Part shown: one piece after another, positions 1-10,244 of the stretch | Layout of the letters: each line of letters begins with the position of its first letter | Numbering within the stretch: position 1 is the stretch's first letter | Assembly: GCA_030704615.1 (NCBI GenBank) | Contig: CM060734.1 | Span: 54,888,042-54,948,041, forward strand | Length of the DNA: 60,000 bases | Reading direction: 5' to 3' | Source of the DNA: Takakia lepidozioides | Lineage: Eukaryota > Streptophyta > Takakiopsida > Takakiales > Takakiaceae | Position numbers and translations under genes: made by a program | Notes under the pieces: generated by a model | Databases searched by the model: none | Told to the model about the DNA's origin: nothing | The model's input: the letters and a program-made list of their open reading frames with translations, nothing else

Positions 1-380
1 GGGCTCAGGTTCCAAGGTATGTGCATCACTGTATCACTCAATGTGAGTCAAAGCAAATCTTTACAAACAAATGCACAAGAATGTGGGCTATGCACTGCAC
101 CTTCATGTTTTAGTGTGGGTGTATCATGATGGCTGATGACTGATGGCTGATAGCTGATAGAATAGCAAGCCCCCTTCAAAGCTGATGGGAAGCGCTACTA
201 CATTTTGGCCAGGGCTCCGGTTCCAAGGTATGTGCATCACTGTATCACTCAATTTGAGTCAAAGCAGATCTTTACCAACAAATGCACAAGAATGTGGGCT
301 ATGCACTGCACCTTCATGTTTTCACATGCACCGCCATCCTCCAATGGCTTTAGTGTGGGTGTATCATGATGAAACCTTTT
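1..380. repeat. Two-copy tandem duplication, period 211 bp
   Basis: Sequence from base 1 recurs from base 212 with few changes (for example gtatgtgcatcactgtatca at both places). The first copy carries an extra stretch of gctgatg-type short repeats near 130-185. No coding function is visible. The first unit may begin outside the window. Confidence 0.85.
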
Positions 381-3269
381 GAAACCATCCATATCTTAAA
401 CCCTTCCCATTTTGACTACCATGTTAATCTCATAAGTGGTATGTCCTAAATATTTAGACCTTGCCTTTTGAACCTGTGTAGTTTTCTGAAAAATGTTCCT
501 TGAATGGGACAAGATTTATGACTGACCACCTCCTCGTATTTACTTTTGGCTTTCTTGGTGTGAGAAGTGTGTATTTTCATTGCCTTGGCTAACTTTGCTA
601 TCCACAAGAAATCCAGGAGGTCTAGTTTCTCAACTTGCCATTGGCTTTAAGGATCTTCCCCATGCAATGATAGTCCAGTGCTACTCTCCCTGTAAGTTTC
701 TGCAGTGTACTGCCTGCAAAGAGGGAAATAGGTGGGTGCAGCTCTTCCAGTGATGTCATCATTGACAAGGTTGCTGGATGTTGACAATGTTCAGTCCATA
801 ACGAGTGCCCCCAGTGGTAACGTATTCTATATAAGACCCAGCCTTTACAGTGTGATCTGATGTTTCATGGTTGTTGTGCGTGTCATTGGTGCAAAAGAGG
901 TCTTGCTAGATTTAATGCTTCAATCATATGTCTAATAAGTCCCAATTGGCAGCTATAGCTTCTGTTTGCTTTTGTTTCCTGTTAAAGGGTACTGCTCGGG
1001 GCTGGGTTCTCTAGCCTCAGTGACAATACTATGCATGATTGGGTTTCTGATATGCACACTGAATCAAAGACCACTCAAACTGTGCATGATAGTTTTCTTG
1101 CCAATGAATCTGATCGACAGACACTTATAATTAGGTGAGTTGGTTGTTTACACACTCGCTGCAGATTGGTACATTTCACCCTGTGGCCCCTTGAGGCGGA
1201 AGAGGATCCAAATCCAGCTCATTGCAGCAAGCTCTAGCTAAAAACTCAACTTGGAACTAGGAAGCAAGCTATAGAGAAGTGTTGAACTAGACAAGGTGGT
1301 TTGAACACGTGTTCTGGAGAAACGAATGGCACTGTTGTACATGAGGATAAAAGACTTATCTTACGGAGACATGATGTGATGGTTTTGTTTTCATGATATA
1401 TCTTGTGCTTGTTTTTGTATCTTTATCTGACACTCACCTCTCGACCCAATTCATGCTCACCCATTTCCATCTTAAGGCAAACTGTCGAATGCCTGCTCTT
1501 CAGATATTATAATTTGCACAGTCCATTTATTTTTTGAGGATTTACCGAGTTTCTTCCGACAGCAATTTCTGCTCCTGAAACCTAAGTTTTTTGTGGGAAT
1601 GAGTACTTCTGTGTTGAAGTTTGCATGTGTGGAACAAGATGAGGATCTGGATGAGCTGAGTGCTAGCGTGGAGCACTTGGGTGGTGTTGGACTCACCATT
1701 CACGAGGAGTTGTCTGGACAGGTGGTTTCTCACCATTGCCCACTCGGTTGTTTGATTGGGTTGTCAACCTAGTAGACAATCATAACACATTGGACTCTCA
1801 AACTCACGTAGTTATGGGTCTCTCTCTCTCTCTTCCATCCGTCCTCTCCCCTGACTAGCAGAGTAGGATATTGTCTCCATGTGATATGGTCATGGTTGTC
1901 TCTCTTGTTTGTGAAATGGGAGCTGATTGGGCCTACTTGTGATCCACTCACAGACTCCCCCCCTTCCTTAGCTCGTTCGTCTCTGTTGTTAAGACACGGG
2001 ATAAAAGGTTGTTTCCTTTGGTTGGTTGTGTATTCCACACTACTGTGCGTTGGGGGTCCCATGAGTGGTATAAAAAATCTTTTTTCTAATGGTCAAAACT
2101 ATCGGTCATGGCATGTCATTCACAACTTGGATGAGGCAAAAACAATAGGTGGACCAATCTGTTTGGGATGCAATGGTGTTGGCAGGAGAGAATTATTGAT
2201 GACTTGGCTCATGACATGAACAACACATCTACTAGTCTTGAGTTTGTTCATGTAGGTCATCTGTCACAGTACCCTCCCTTCCTATCCAAGACAATCAAAG
2301 AGTTCAGTCTAACTAGTGAGTAAGCGTTTCGTTTGTGTACATGACGGTGTGTGTCAGAGGAAGATTTCTTTGAAAGACTGGTTTGCATACATGTTATGCA
2401 TTAAGCATTGCCACTCATCTTGAGGTAACAGGAAAATGGAATGTCTTTGTGGGTTGGTGCGAAGAAAAGGTTGGCTATCGTGATGAAGAAGGCTGGATGG
2501 AAGGGACAAGTGACGATGATTGTCTTTCTGGTTGTCTTATTGATTATTCTCACCTTCCTTGTTGTTTCTGTTTAAGCCGTTTCATGCGCAAAAGTAAGGT
2601 TGTATGAGAGTCTTCACATTGCAAATGAAGTCATTGTGAAAACAGTAGCATTTGTTCCAAAAAGTGGATTTTGAGGGGGTTTGATTATGTCTCCAAACCT
2701 GAGCTGTGAATTGGATGAACAACCTGAGCTGAACAACATGAACTGGATATTCTTGGGATCTGCTTACACTTTCAACTTCTTTCCAAAAATAAGATTTAAG
2801 GCATAATGAGATAGGCGTATCTGCGGTGCTCCCTTGTTTCTCCTGTCATCTATAGAGAGAGTGCAGCCATTGACTGTCCTGCAATTTTAGTTGTGACTTT
2901 TACCATGAGGGTATAGTCCCTTGTGGAGCCAAGTGTGGGGTTTGAACCCACTAGTGCCAACTGGAGAAAGAGCCAGAGAGGTTGACATTGTCCTTTGTTT
3001 TATAAATTACAAATACTTATTGGCCTTTGGATGTTTGGTTCCAAGTAAGAAAATGTGTTCGGTCCTAACATTGCGCATTTGATTGTGCGCGCAATCAAGT
3101 GCACAATATTAGGGACATTTCTACGTTTACAGAGATCCCATACCCATTGCATGAAAACCTGATGGGTTATTCTCAATTTTATAGATTTAACATAATGAAA
3201 AATATTTATGGGTTGCCAACTGTAGAAAAAAAAGACCCGTGTAAAAGAAAAATTTGAAATTCCATTAGG
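381..3269. other. No recognisable gene
   Basis: About 2.9 kb of ordinary AT-rich sequence. The longest open frame (1881-2219, plus) shows no motif I recognise and reads as a chance frame. There is no tRNA, long repeat or clear TE terminus until the TTAA site at 3270. Confidence 0.5.
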
Positions 3270-3761
3270 TTAACCCCTAATGGACGAGGCGACCCGTTTC
3301 GGGTCGCGTCAGTGTGGCTACAGAATTCATCCAGGATGTAACTTCGTCGGATGACCTCGGATGAATTTTTTTTTTGAACGAACGTTGTGCGCCTTGATGT
3401 CATGCATCTGCCTGTCTTTATGGCACCCTAAAATAATAAATTCCCTGCCGTCAGTGATTTTCTTAGTGTGCAGGGGTACCCAAAATTGGGTGGTTCAGAG
3501 CTTTCCAGCACCTTTGACCTGGTGACGTGGCAGGCTAAAGGGGTGAGGGGGCGATAAAAAATCGATGGGTTTACGCATGGGGCTGCATGTCCGCCCGTGC
3601 GGTCACACCCAGGCACCCAAAATAATGATGATGACGAGCCCGGCAGGTGGCGAGAGCGGCGGGGTATCTTCCCGCAACATCGCGGGAAACACGGATAGAA
3701 GAAGCGTTGTCCTCCCTCCAATGTGCAGCACGTTTGTCGAATCGAAGCGTAGATAGCATCT

Positions 3762-4286
3762 ATGCTAATTTGCAAGCATGACACTGTGCGTGATGTATTC
3801 ACGTCGAAGTACCCTAGATTCGCCACATGGGGTGATGTGGATGCCATGTTTGAGCACTGTGTGCATACAATTTCCGATACCAATAAGAGCATAAACTGGG
3901 ATTTGGAAGTAGAGGATGAGTGGGACAGCAGACCGAGGATGTCATCCAACATACATGAGGATAAACGGACGTGGATACCACGGAATAATCCAGCGTCATA
4001 GGTAACAGATGGTACGGTGTGCACAATGTGCCTAAACCCTTACGGACCGGAGGGAGGCTATATGCTTGGTTCATGTGACCATTTGTTCCACCCTGCATGT
4101 CTCATATCGGCAGCCATGCGAGCCAGCCAATGCCCTGACTGTCGTGGACCAATCCATCGACGTTTCTACGAGTTGTTTGGGTTGCAAGATAATATGCCCA
4201 CGGGATACGAATACAACCGGTACAACATGCCATTAAATGTATTGCCTTACAATTTTTTAAATTGGCAGCACTGGGGGAGACCGTAG
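3762..4286 (+). pseudogene. RING-H2 finger protein remnant with one in-frame stop
   Basis: An open frame from 3762 reads to TAG at 3999-4001 and continues in the same frame to 4286. The second part holds a RING-like zinc finger: CTMC, then CDHLFHPAC (Cys-x-His-x2-His-x2-Cys), then CPDC, the spacing of a C3H2C3 RING-H2. RING-H2 domains usually recruit E2 enzymes in ubiquitin ligases. Downstream of the finger is a Tyr/Asn-rich tail beginning RFYELFGL. The upstream 79 residues show no domain I know. The gene lies entirely inside the TTAA-flanked element, so it is either cargo or the element's own accessory gene. The stop makes it a pseudogene unless it is read through or spliced out. An earlier exon may exist around 3565-3756, but I cannot prove it. 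Confidence 0.6.
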
Positions 4287-4289
4287 GTG

Positions 4290-5748
4290 TGTTGGTTAGT
4301 TTGTAGTGTCTTAGAAATGTTATAACGTGGAGGTCTTAGGTTCAAGTATGCATTGCATGATATATGTACAACAATGAACATATCGCCATTAGACAGAACC
4401 GGAGTCAATGGTCAACGCCAGAGTTAATGGTCAACAAGTTTTTGAAATTCAAATTTCAAATTCAAATTTTCCCGCCTAAATTCAAATGTACCCCCTTAAA
4501 TTGTGACGTCCGGGCGTCACACTTTGCGACCCCCGGACAGCATTCTAACCAATCTACATGCATAGATTTCTATTTGGGCCAATTTCTACTTGAATCCAAA
4601 TTCTGGGGAACTCATGCCTGAGCCGGCAGAGGATTCCGGCCCAAAAAATCGGGCTACGTCATCGATTTATGGGGAATTGACGGGCACCCAAAACCCAGCA
4701 CCCGGCGAACGCGAAGGCATGCCCTTCTTTTCATCATGCGAACCTATAAGTAACGAACTGCCCAACTGCCAACCGTCTGAGCTCTCTTCCAATGTCACTA
4801 CTGCCTGCGATATGCATGAATTTGTACACGTTATATGCATATCCCTATCGCTTCAAAGCTTGTTCTGAATGTTATCTTCTGTTGTCTGCAGAGACAAATG
4901 TCTCTCTCACAAAAAGAACACTCCCGGGTGAAGCTAGTTGTTGATCTCACCCCCGTTTATTTGTATGTAGAGGTCCAAGACAAATGACAAAAGATACTGA
5001 AAACCCTAGCTCTCTCTCGTAAATGAATATGGACTAAACAGTGCTTGGCCTGAAATTCACTGCAAATAGCTGGTTTATGATTTGTCTGCATGACCATGCA
5101 GGACAAGTGGTGCCTCTGTTGGATATTGTCACTAATTTGATAGTTACTACTGTGATCAAAATTTCCAAATTTCCAGGGGACGACAACACATGTGGAGTTA
5201 CATAGTAGAAGCTGCAATGGTAACAACGCCTGGGATGGAGAAGTTGTGTGTATACTGGACTATCCAGCTCTCAGGTCAGATGAAATGGCTGCTCAGTTGA
5301 AGGGCTATTACTGGAAGCATATGGCTGAAGTGACATCAGCAAAATTTGGACACATTTGAGGCAGATTTGGGGTCAATTGTAATGGAGACCGTTTTTGACC
5401 CACCAATTTTCCCATACAAAGCAACCCTCATGTGGAATTTGGTTTTGGAATTTTGGCCCAAGGTGCTCTACATGCCACGCAATTAGAATCTGGGTATGTT
5501 GTATCAATGAAAAATCATTTTGCCAGGCCAATTGCTTGGTCAAACCATTTTTTCACTCCAAAACTAGAGCACAGTAAATATTTACAGCTTGCATTTTTGT
5601 TGTAATTTTTGTAATGACACGGTGAAATCACTTGGATTAGGTAGGACTACTTTCATACGGTTCATCCCCCTGGATGCTTGTCAAATGTGAGATATGCCCT
5701 CAAACATGAGGGCATGTTCCGTTTTGGAATGGGCCCACCAAAAACAAG
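4290..5748. other. Interior of the TTAA element, no gene seen
   Basis: Non-coding interior between the RING remnant and the right TIR. Several short open frames exist on both strands (for example 4364-4621 and 4957-5226), but none has a domain or convincing codon pattern. Confidence 0.4.
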
Positions 5749-5767
5749 CTCGTCCATTAGGGGTTAA

Positions 5768-7044
5768 GCAAAATGTGACAGGTGCATGCTGAAAGTGAGC
5801 ATTATTAGGACCATTTACCATAGTCCAAAGTATTCCTCTTGTTTTCCAGGCGAAATACTTAACGCCGTTGAGTCAGGCCCCGTCACTGCCCGCAGACCAC
5901 TGTGCTCGGTATGTACGCTGCTGCTTCCAGGATTCGGGCGAGCCCTTGGTGCTGGCAGGCGCTTCAGGATGGCGACTTCGTCGAAGTGCACCACAGCAGA
6001 CAGCTTTGACAGAGGAGCGCAGTACATGCTTTTCTCCATCACACCACACTCTCGAACATGGATTCAAGCTGCTTGTACGCGGTGCATTCCTAGTATCGAC
6101 TCTCTCCCGGCGCTATCGTGCATCTGTGCAAGCTTTGGTCTGTCGTGAAGAGTTTGCAGATGATACAGGAGCAGCAGGGAGTTACTCGGCCGACATTCTT
6201 GAGAGGCCTCCAGTCCTCTGATCTGTACAGCGTAAGGTGAAAGCGATGCAGCTGGAATTAACCTGTCTACTCGAGCTTGGTGTTTTCGTGTTTTGTTGAG
6301 CATGCGATGGTTGCATTAATCCAAGCATCATAGCGGTCCAATCCAATCCCGTCCTGCTTTTACGAGTCTTTGCTTCTATAGCTCCACGAGTGGTTCATCA
6401 TAAAGTACTTTCAGGTCTGCAGGCAGCTGGTGGCCGTGGACATCGCGCGGATCCTCTTGCCGTGTGCTCCTGCTGTAGGCCAACAGCACCCGGCATCTGC
6501 TGTGCTTACGCAATCTGCATGGTTTGAGGTAGGACAATTCTGCCCCGGGGTAGCCCCTTACTCAAGTCTATTTGTTTTAGCCTGCACACTTCACCCTCCA
6601 TACTCTACGTTGCTGCCGCAAAATGATAATTTTCTTCCAGGGCCTGTTTTCTTCAGTAATACATCATGGCGACAATGGCTAAGATGTCACTCTCGGACCG
6701 ATCATCCCTGGTAAAGTTGCAATTGGAATTAAGGCTGTCTGTATGGAAGGAAAGGACCAAACGGACTGATTGTGCTATTAAATGCTTCCGAAAGCCAAAT
6801 CTTCACGTGTGCCTACCGAGCTAATATTGCTTAGAGTGCTGTCACCATCAATGGACATATCCTGAGGGCCTACACGCAAGCCCAACAGAGTTCAGTATGG
6901 CATGGAGAACTAGAGAATTCGGACACGTGTACGTGGGTTTTTGATCTGTCCCACTCAGCCTGCGGAATCGGTCTCTTTGTCAAACTGATGGGCAATTTCT
7001 CCAGTTTCTGCAGAGTTCTATTGTACGACGTCTTCCTTGTCGAA
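5768..7044 (+). other. Upstream region of UGT copy 1, containing an inverted block
   Basis: Bases from about 6115 align in direct orientation with 15325 onward (upstream of UGT copy 3) up to about 6500. About 6500-6778 is not found upstream of copy 3. About 6779-7000 is the reverse complement of about 15710-15930. Direct similarity resumes at the exon 1 leader near 7001. No independent gene is supported; the many short open frames here are on poorly conserved non-coding sequence. Confidence 0.6.
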
Positions 7045-9332
7045 ATGGTGATTGAGGCATCTAGACTCCTTCCAGTACCCCATGTGGTTGCCTTCCCCTT
7101 TCCAGCGGTAAGCCACATGAACCTCTGCGTGCAATTATCGAAGATCTTGGCTAGCTATGGCGTCACTGTCACCTTTGTGACCACGACCCCACATCTCTCC
7201 GGCGTGAAGCGAGCACTGACTGATGACAAGGGATTTGAATTCAGCCATAATTTGCATTTGGTAGCTCTTGAGCTGTCTGCGGAATATGCAACTGTAAACA
7301 GTTCAAGCATTCAAGACCTGAGGAGGGCATTTGACTCACCCACAATGAAAGGATCCTTTGAAGAACTCATAAGATCACTGATGAACTCTCCCCCCGCTAC
7401 CCTCGTAGGTCCTCCTGTATGCATCATCTCCGACATGTTCATGAATTGGACTCAGGTATGATTGCATTGCAGTACAAGAGAGCTTTGATTCAGTGTTTCA
7501 TTTGTAAGTTCCGCCTGTCCATTTATGTTTGACATTGGTTACAACAATCTAGAAATCTTGTACATGCCACTCTGTATTATAATGATTAAGCTTGAGTTGC
7601 GAAGATTACCATATTAAAGTGGGATCATTGAGGCCTTCCATTCACTCACCAAAAGTATGCTGGTGATCTAGTGAGCTAGCCTGAGAAAGATGTACAAAAT
7701 TTCTGCTAGATAGTTTTTGACTCTTTCCATAAGCTTACACCTCACGAGTGACGCAACTTGAATGGCAGGTTACAGCTACCAAGTATTCAATTCCAAGATA
7801 TTGTCTGGCAAATTCACCGCATTTTATTTCCCTGCTATACCACTTGCGCTCTTTCATTGCACAAGGTCGGATTCCTGTGACGGATGACCAGGCTCCATAT
7901 GTCATCCCGGGGTTTCCTCCCATCAAACCTCACGACATGCCTCCACCCATGCGCTCACAAAATGTCACACGCATTGTTGCTGCGAACAGGTTGTGGGAAG
8001 CTGCTGGGGTGCTTGTGGATGGTGTTTATGAAATGGAATCAGCCGTTATGGAAGGGCTTCGAGATGTACTTTGTAGTGGCTCGAAGATGAGTAAGGTCAG
8101 TATTTCGACTTTGTACAGGAATGTTACATGGCAGAGTTGGAACTGACTTAGACTAGGATACTCTCACACTTGACTTCTGCAAAGCGAAGAGCGACCATGG
8201 AGAGAAAAATTCAAGGGGTTACTGACCAACAATGTGACAGACTCAAGAGAGAGATGTGCGAGAGAGAAGATATTGCTAGGTGAGAGAGCACGTCGGTCAC
8301 CTTTGGATTAAGCCAAAGAAGAATTATGCATCTGCTCCACTGACTACAATACTAAATCTTAGCTTAGTTCAGTAAAGATTTGATGACAAGCTCTCAGCTA
8401 TTTAGACCTTGGGTCTAGCGATTTGAATAGCTGAAGTGAAGGGTATCTTTGTGACCTTGTTGAATCATGGAAGCTGGAAGTCAATTCGTGACAAACATGT
8501 TAGTTGCATCCTTACAGCTCCAGCGATTATGAAAGCTTTATACATACTGGATATTATTTACATGAAATTGGACTGTTGTTTGCAGGTGCCTAGGGTCTTT
8601 ACTGTGGGACCCACAGTACTAGGTGGCACCAAGGAAAACAGGTTGAACAACCAACCGCAAGTGAGTTCAGACAAGCATGAGTGCATAGACTGGTTGAACA
8701 CACAGCCAACCTCATCCGTTCTGTATATGTCCTTTGGAAGCATAGCTTCTCTCTCTGCCACACAGATTCATGAACTTGCTCTCGGGCTTGAGATGAGTGG
8801 GCAGAATTTCCTTTGGGTACTCAGAGTTCCACAAGGTAGTGAAGTTGACCCAGTGCCCCACATCTCTGCCTTCCTCCCTGAAAGTTTCATGGAGAGGACT
8901 AAGAAGCAAGGAATAGTGTTCTGTGCGTGGGCACCACAGTTGCAGATCCTTGCCCATCCCGCAGTTGGAGGTTTCCTGACCCACTGTGGGTGGAATTCCA
9001 CAGTGGAGAGCATTTGCATGGCCGTGCCCATGATAGCTTGGCCGATCGAAGCTGAGCAACACATGAACAAAATGCTTGTGGTCGATGTAATAAAAGTTGC
9101 TGTTGGAGTCCTCGAGGGATCTGATGGAGTGGTTGGCAAAGAGGAGGTAGAGAGGGCCGCGAGGCTTCTGATGGGAGATGAGAGGGGAGAGATGTTGAGG
9201 AAAAATGTGAAGGATCTGAGTGTTATAGCACGAAATGCTGTAGCGCCCGGCGGCTCTTCCAACAAGAACTTGGCTTCTTTTGTAGAAGAACTTCGGTCTT
9301 TAGCCAAGTTTGCTGAACATTCCAGACAGTGA
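7045..9332 (+). CDS. UDP-glycosyltransferase, copy 1 (three exons)
   Basis: Family 1 plant UGT, which transfers a sugar from a UDP-sugar to a small molecule such as a phenolic or terpenoid, normally in the cytosol. Predicted exons are 7045-7455, 7769-8095 and 8586-9332, both introns GT-AG and phase 0, giving about 494 residues, the usual family length. The start ATG is the one ahead of the N-terminal beta strand (VVAFPFPA); an upstream in-frame ATG at 6988 lies in leader sequence that is not conserved in copy 3. The catalytic His is at about residue 24 (SHM, where most families have GH) and the activating Asp at about 130 (IISDMF). The C-terminal PSPG box runs from WAPQ through HCGWNS to AEQ. 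The usual Gly of GVP is Ala (MAVP) in all copies here. The acceptor cannot be deduced. Apparently intact; copy 3 is about 98% identical in protein. Confidence 0.88.
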
Positions 9333-10244
9333 CTGACCCAAGAGAGACTGTGACTGACCCAAGTGCAGTTTATTGTGTCGCGGGATTATTCTAAAGGAGT
9401 ATAATTTAATATGACAATGGACTCGCATGGTTTTTGTGAGAGTCTACTTGGGATCTGTTGAGAATGCATCAGATCCAGAAAGAAGTGAAGAACATGGTTT
9501 CTTTGTCTTCCAAGAAAGAAGTGCCAAGTTCCAAGAAAATCTCAAGGACATGGAAACAAGTAATAAAAGAAGCAGCTGTTGCTTTGAGCAAACGAATCCC
9601 TGATGGCCAGATAAAAATAACAAAGCAAACTCCATTTTCTGCTGAGGGGTATCCTACACAAGTGGAAAGATCCCAAATAATGTGTAAGGGCTGCCCAAAA
9701 ATATTTAAAAAAATAAAAATAAAAAATCGCATCTCTGTCAGAGCTTGCCCACCTTTGAAGACACATAATGTGACGACTCCCATTGTCCGTAAAACTGGAG
9801 AAATTGTCGTGAACAAAGGCTCTTGGAGGTGTCAAGGCTATAGCCCTTGCACGGCACTCTGAGAACAGGACGGGACGGGTAGCTCAGTGGTAGAGCACCC
9901 CACAGGAATGGGGGAGGTCCTAGGTCAATCCCTAGCCCGACCACACGCCACTGGTTTTCCAACAAAGGCACCTCATGAGATGCAAGAAGTTGTAATCGAT
10001 AGCGGTGAATCGTGCTGGGTTTGACACTGCAAACGAAGGGCATGCATTGTACTGAATGTGCCCTACAGTGTGATTCTCTGGGATCTGCCATATTGGACAC
10101 CGGTCCCAATATGGATGTGGCTTGATTTTATTGCAAGCGTGTGAGCTGACGGGTACGGCCCGCGAGGTACAGACGGGGACCTGCTCCGGCAGCCTCGTGG
10201 GCGAGCTGGACGCCCCATGTCAAATCATCCCCACCCCTCCGCCC
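9333..10244 (+). other. Downstream tract of UGT copy 1, ending in 40 bp of MULE TIR
   Basis: Collinear with the tract after copy 3 (18302-19194). It includes a tRNA-like insertion around 9815-9970. The last 40 bases (10205-10244) match the outermost 40 bases of the MULE terminal repeat (19155-19194). From 10245 the sequence continues in UGT intron 1 of copy 2, so 10244/10245 is a rearrangement joint. The open frame at 9458-9862 is a low-confidence chance frame. Confidence 0.75.
9873..9942 (+). tRNA. tRNA-like sequence (probable tRNA pseudogene or SINE core)
   Basis: A 70-nt cloverleaf-like segment. The acceptor arm GGACGGG pairs with CCCGACC with one mismatch at position 3. The D arm AGCTCAGTGGTAGAGC contains a good Pol III A box (TAGCTCAGTGG). 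The anticodon stem is CCCC/GGGG. The T arm (CTAGG...CCTAG) has its loop one base short because GTTCAATCC has become GTCAATCC, which weakens the B box. It sits inside an insertion bounded by aacaaaggc-type repeats (near 9812 and 9961) that is absent from UGT copy 2. I therefore favour a pseudogene or SINE core over a working tRNA, and I do not assign an isotype. Confidence 0.55.

Larger units (their letters stand above)
3270..5767. mobile_element. TTAA-flanked DNA element with 15-bp TIRs (piggyBac-like ends)
   Basis: The left end at 3274-3288 reads CCCCTAATGGACGAG. The right end at 5749-5763 is its exact reverse complement. Each end is bordered outside by TTAA (3270-3273 and 5764-5767). A TTAA target with ends starting CCC is the known hallmark of the piggyBac superfamily; assigning this element there is inference, because no piggyBac transposase is visible. 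The interior is 2,490 bp and holds a broken RING-H2 gene. The left flank outside TTAA (CCATTAGG) mirrors the TIR, so the left joint is itself palindromic. Confidence 0.6.

Noticed and set aside
8712-9307. Long minus-strand frames across UGT exon 3 (also at 11103-11836 and 17681-18276)
   Set aside because: They are antisense shadows of the conserved UGT coding sequence and recur only because the exon is duplicated.
9458-9862. 134-residue Lys-rich frame behind UGT copy 1 (and 18427-18831 behind copy 3)
   Set aside because: Conserved only because the whole tract is duplicated. The homologous tract in copy 2 is frame-disrupted, and there is no domain.
9873-9942. Functional tRNA gene
   Set aside because: T loop is one base short, acceptor stem has a mismatch, and it lies in an insertion with flanking repeats. 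A pseudogene or SINE core fits better.
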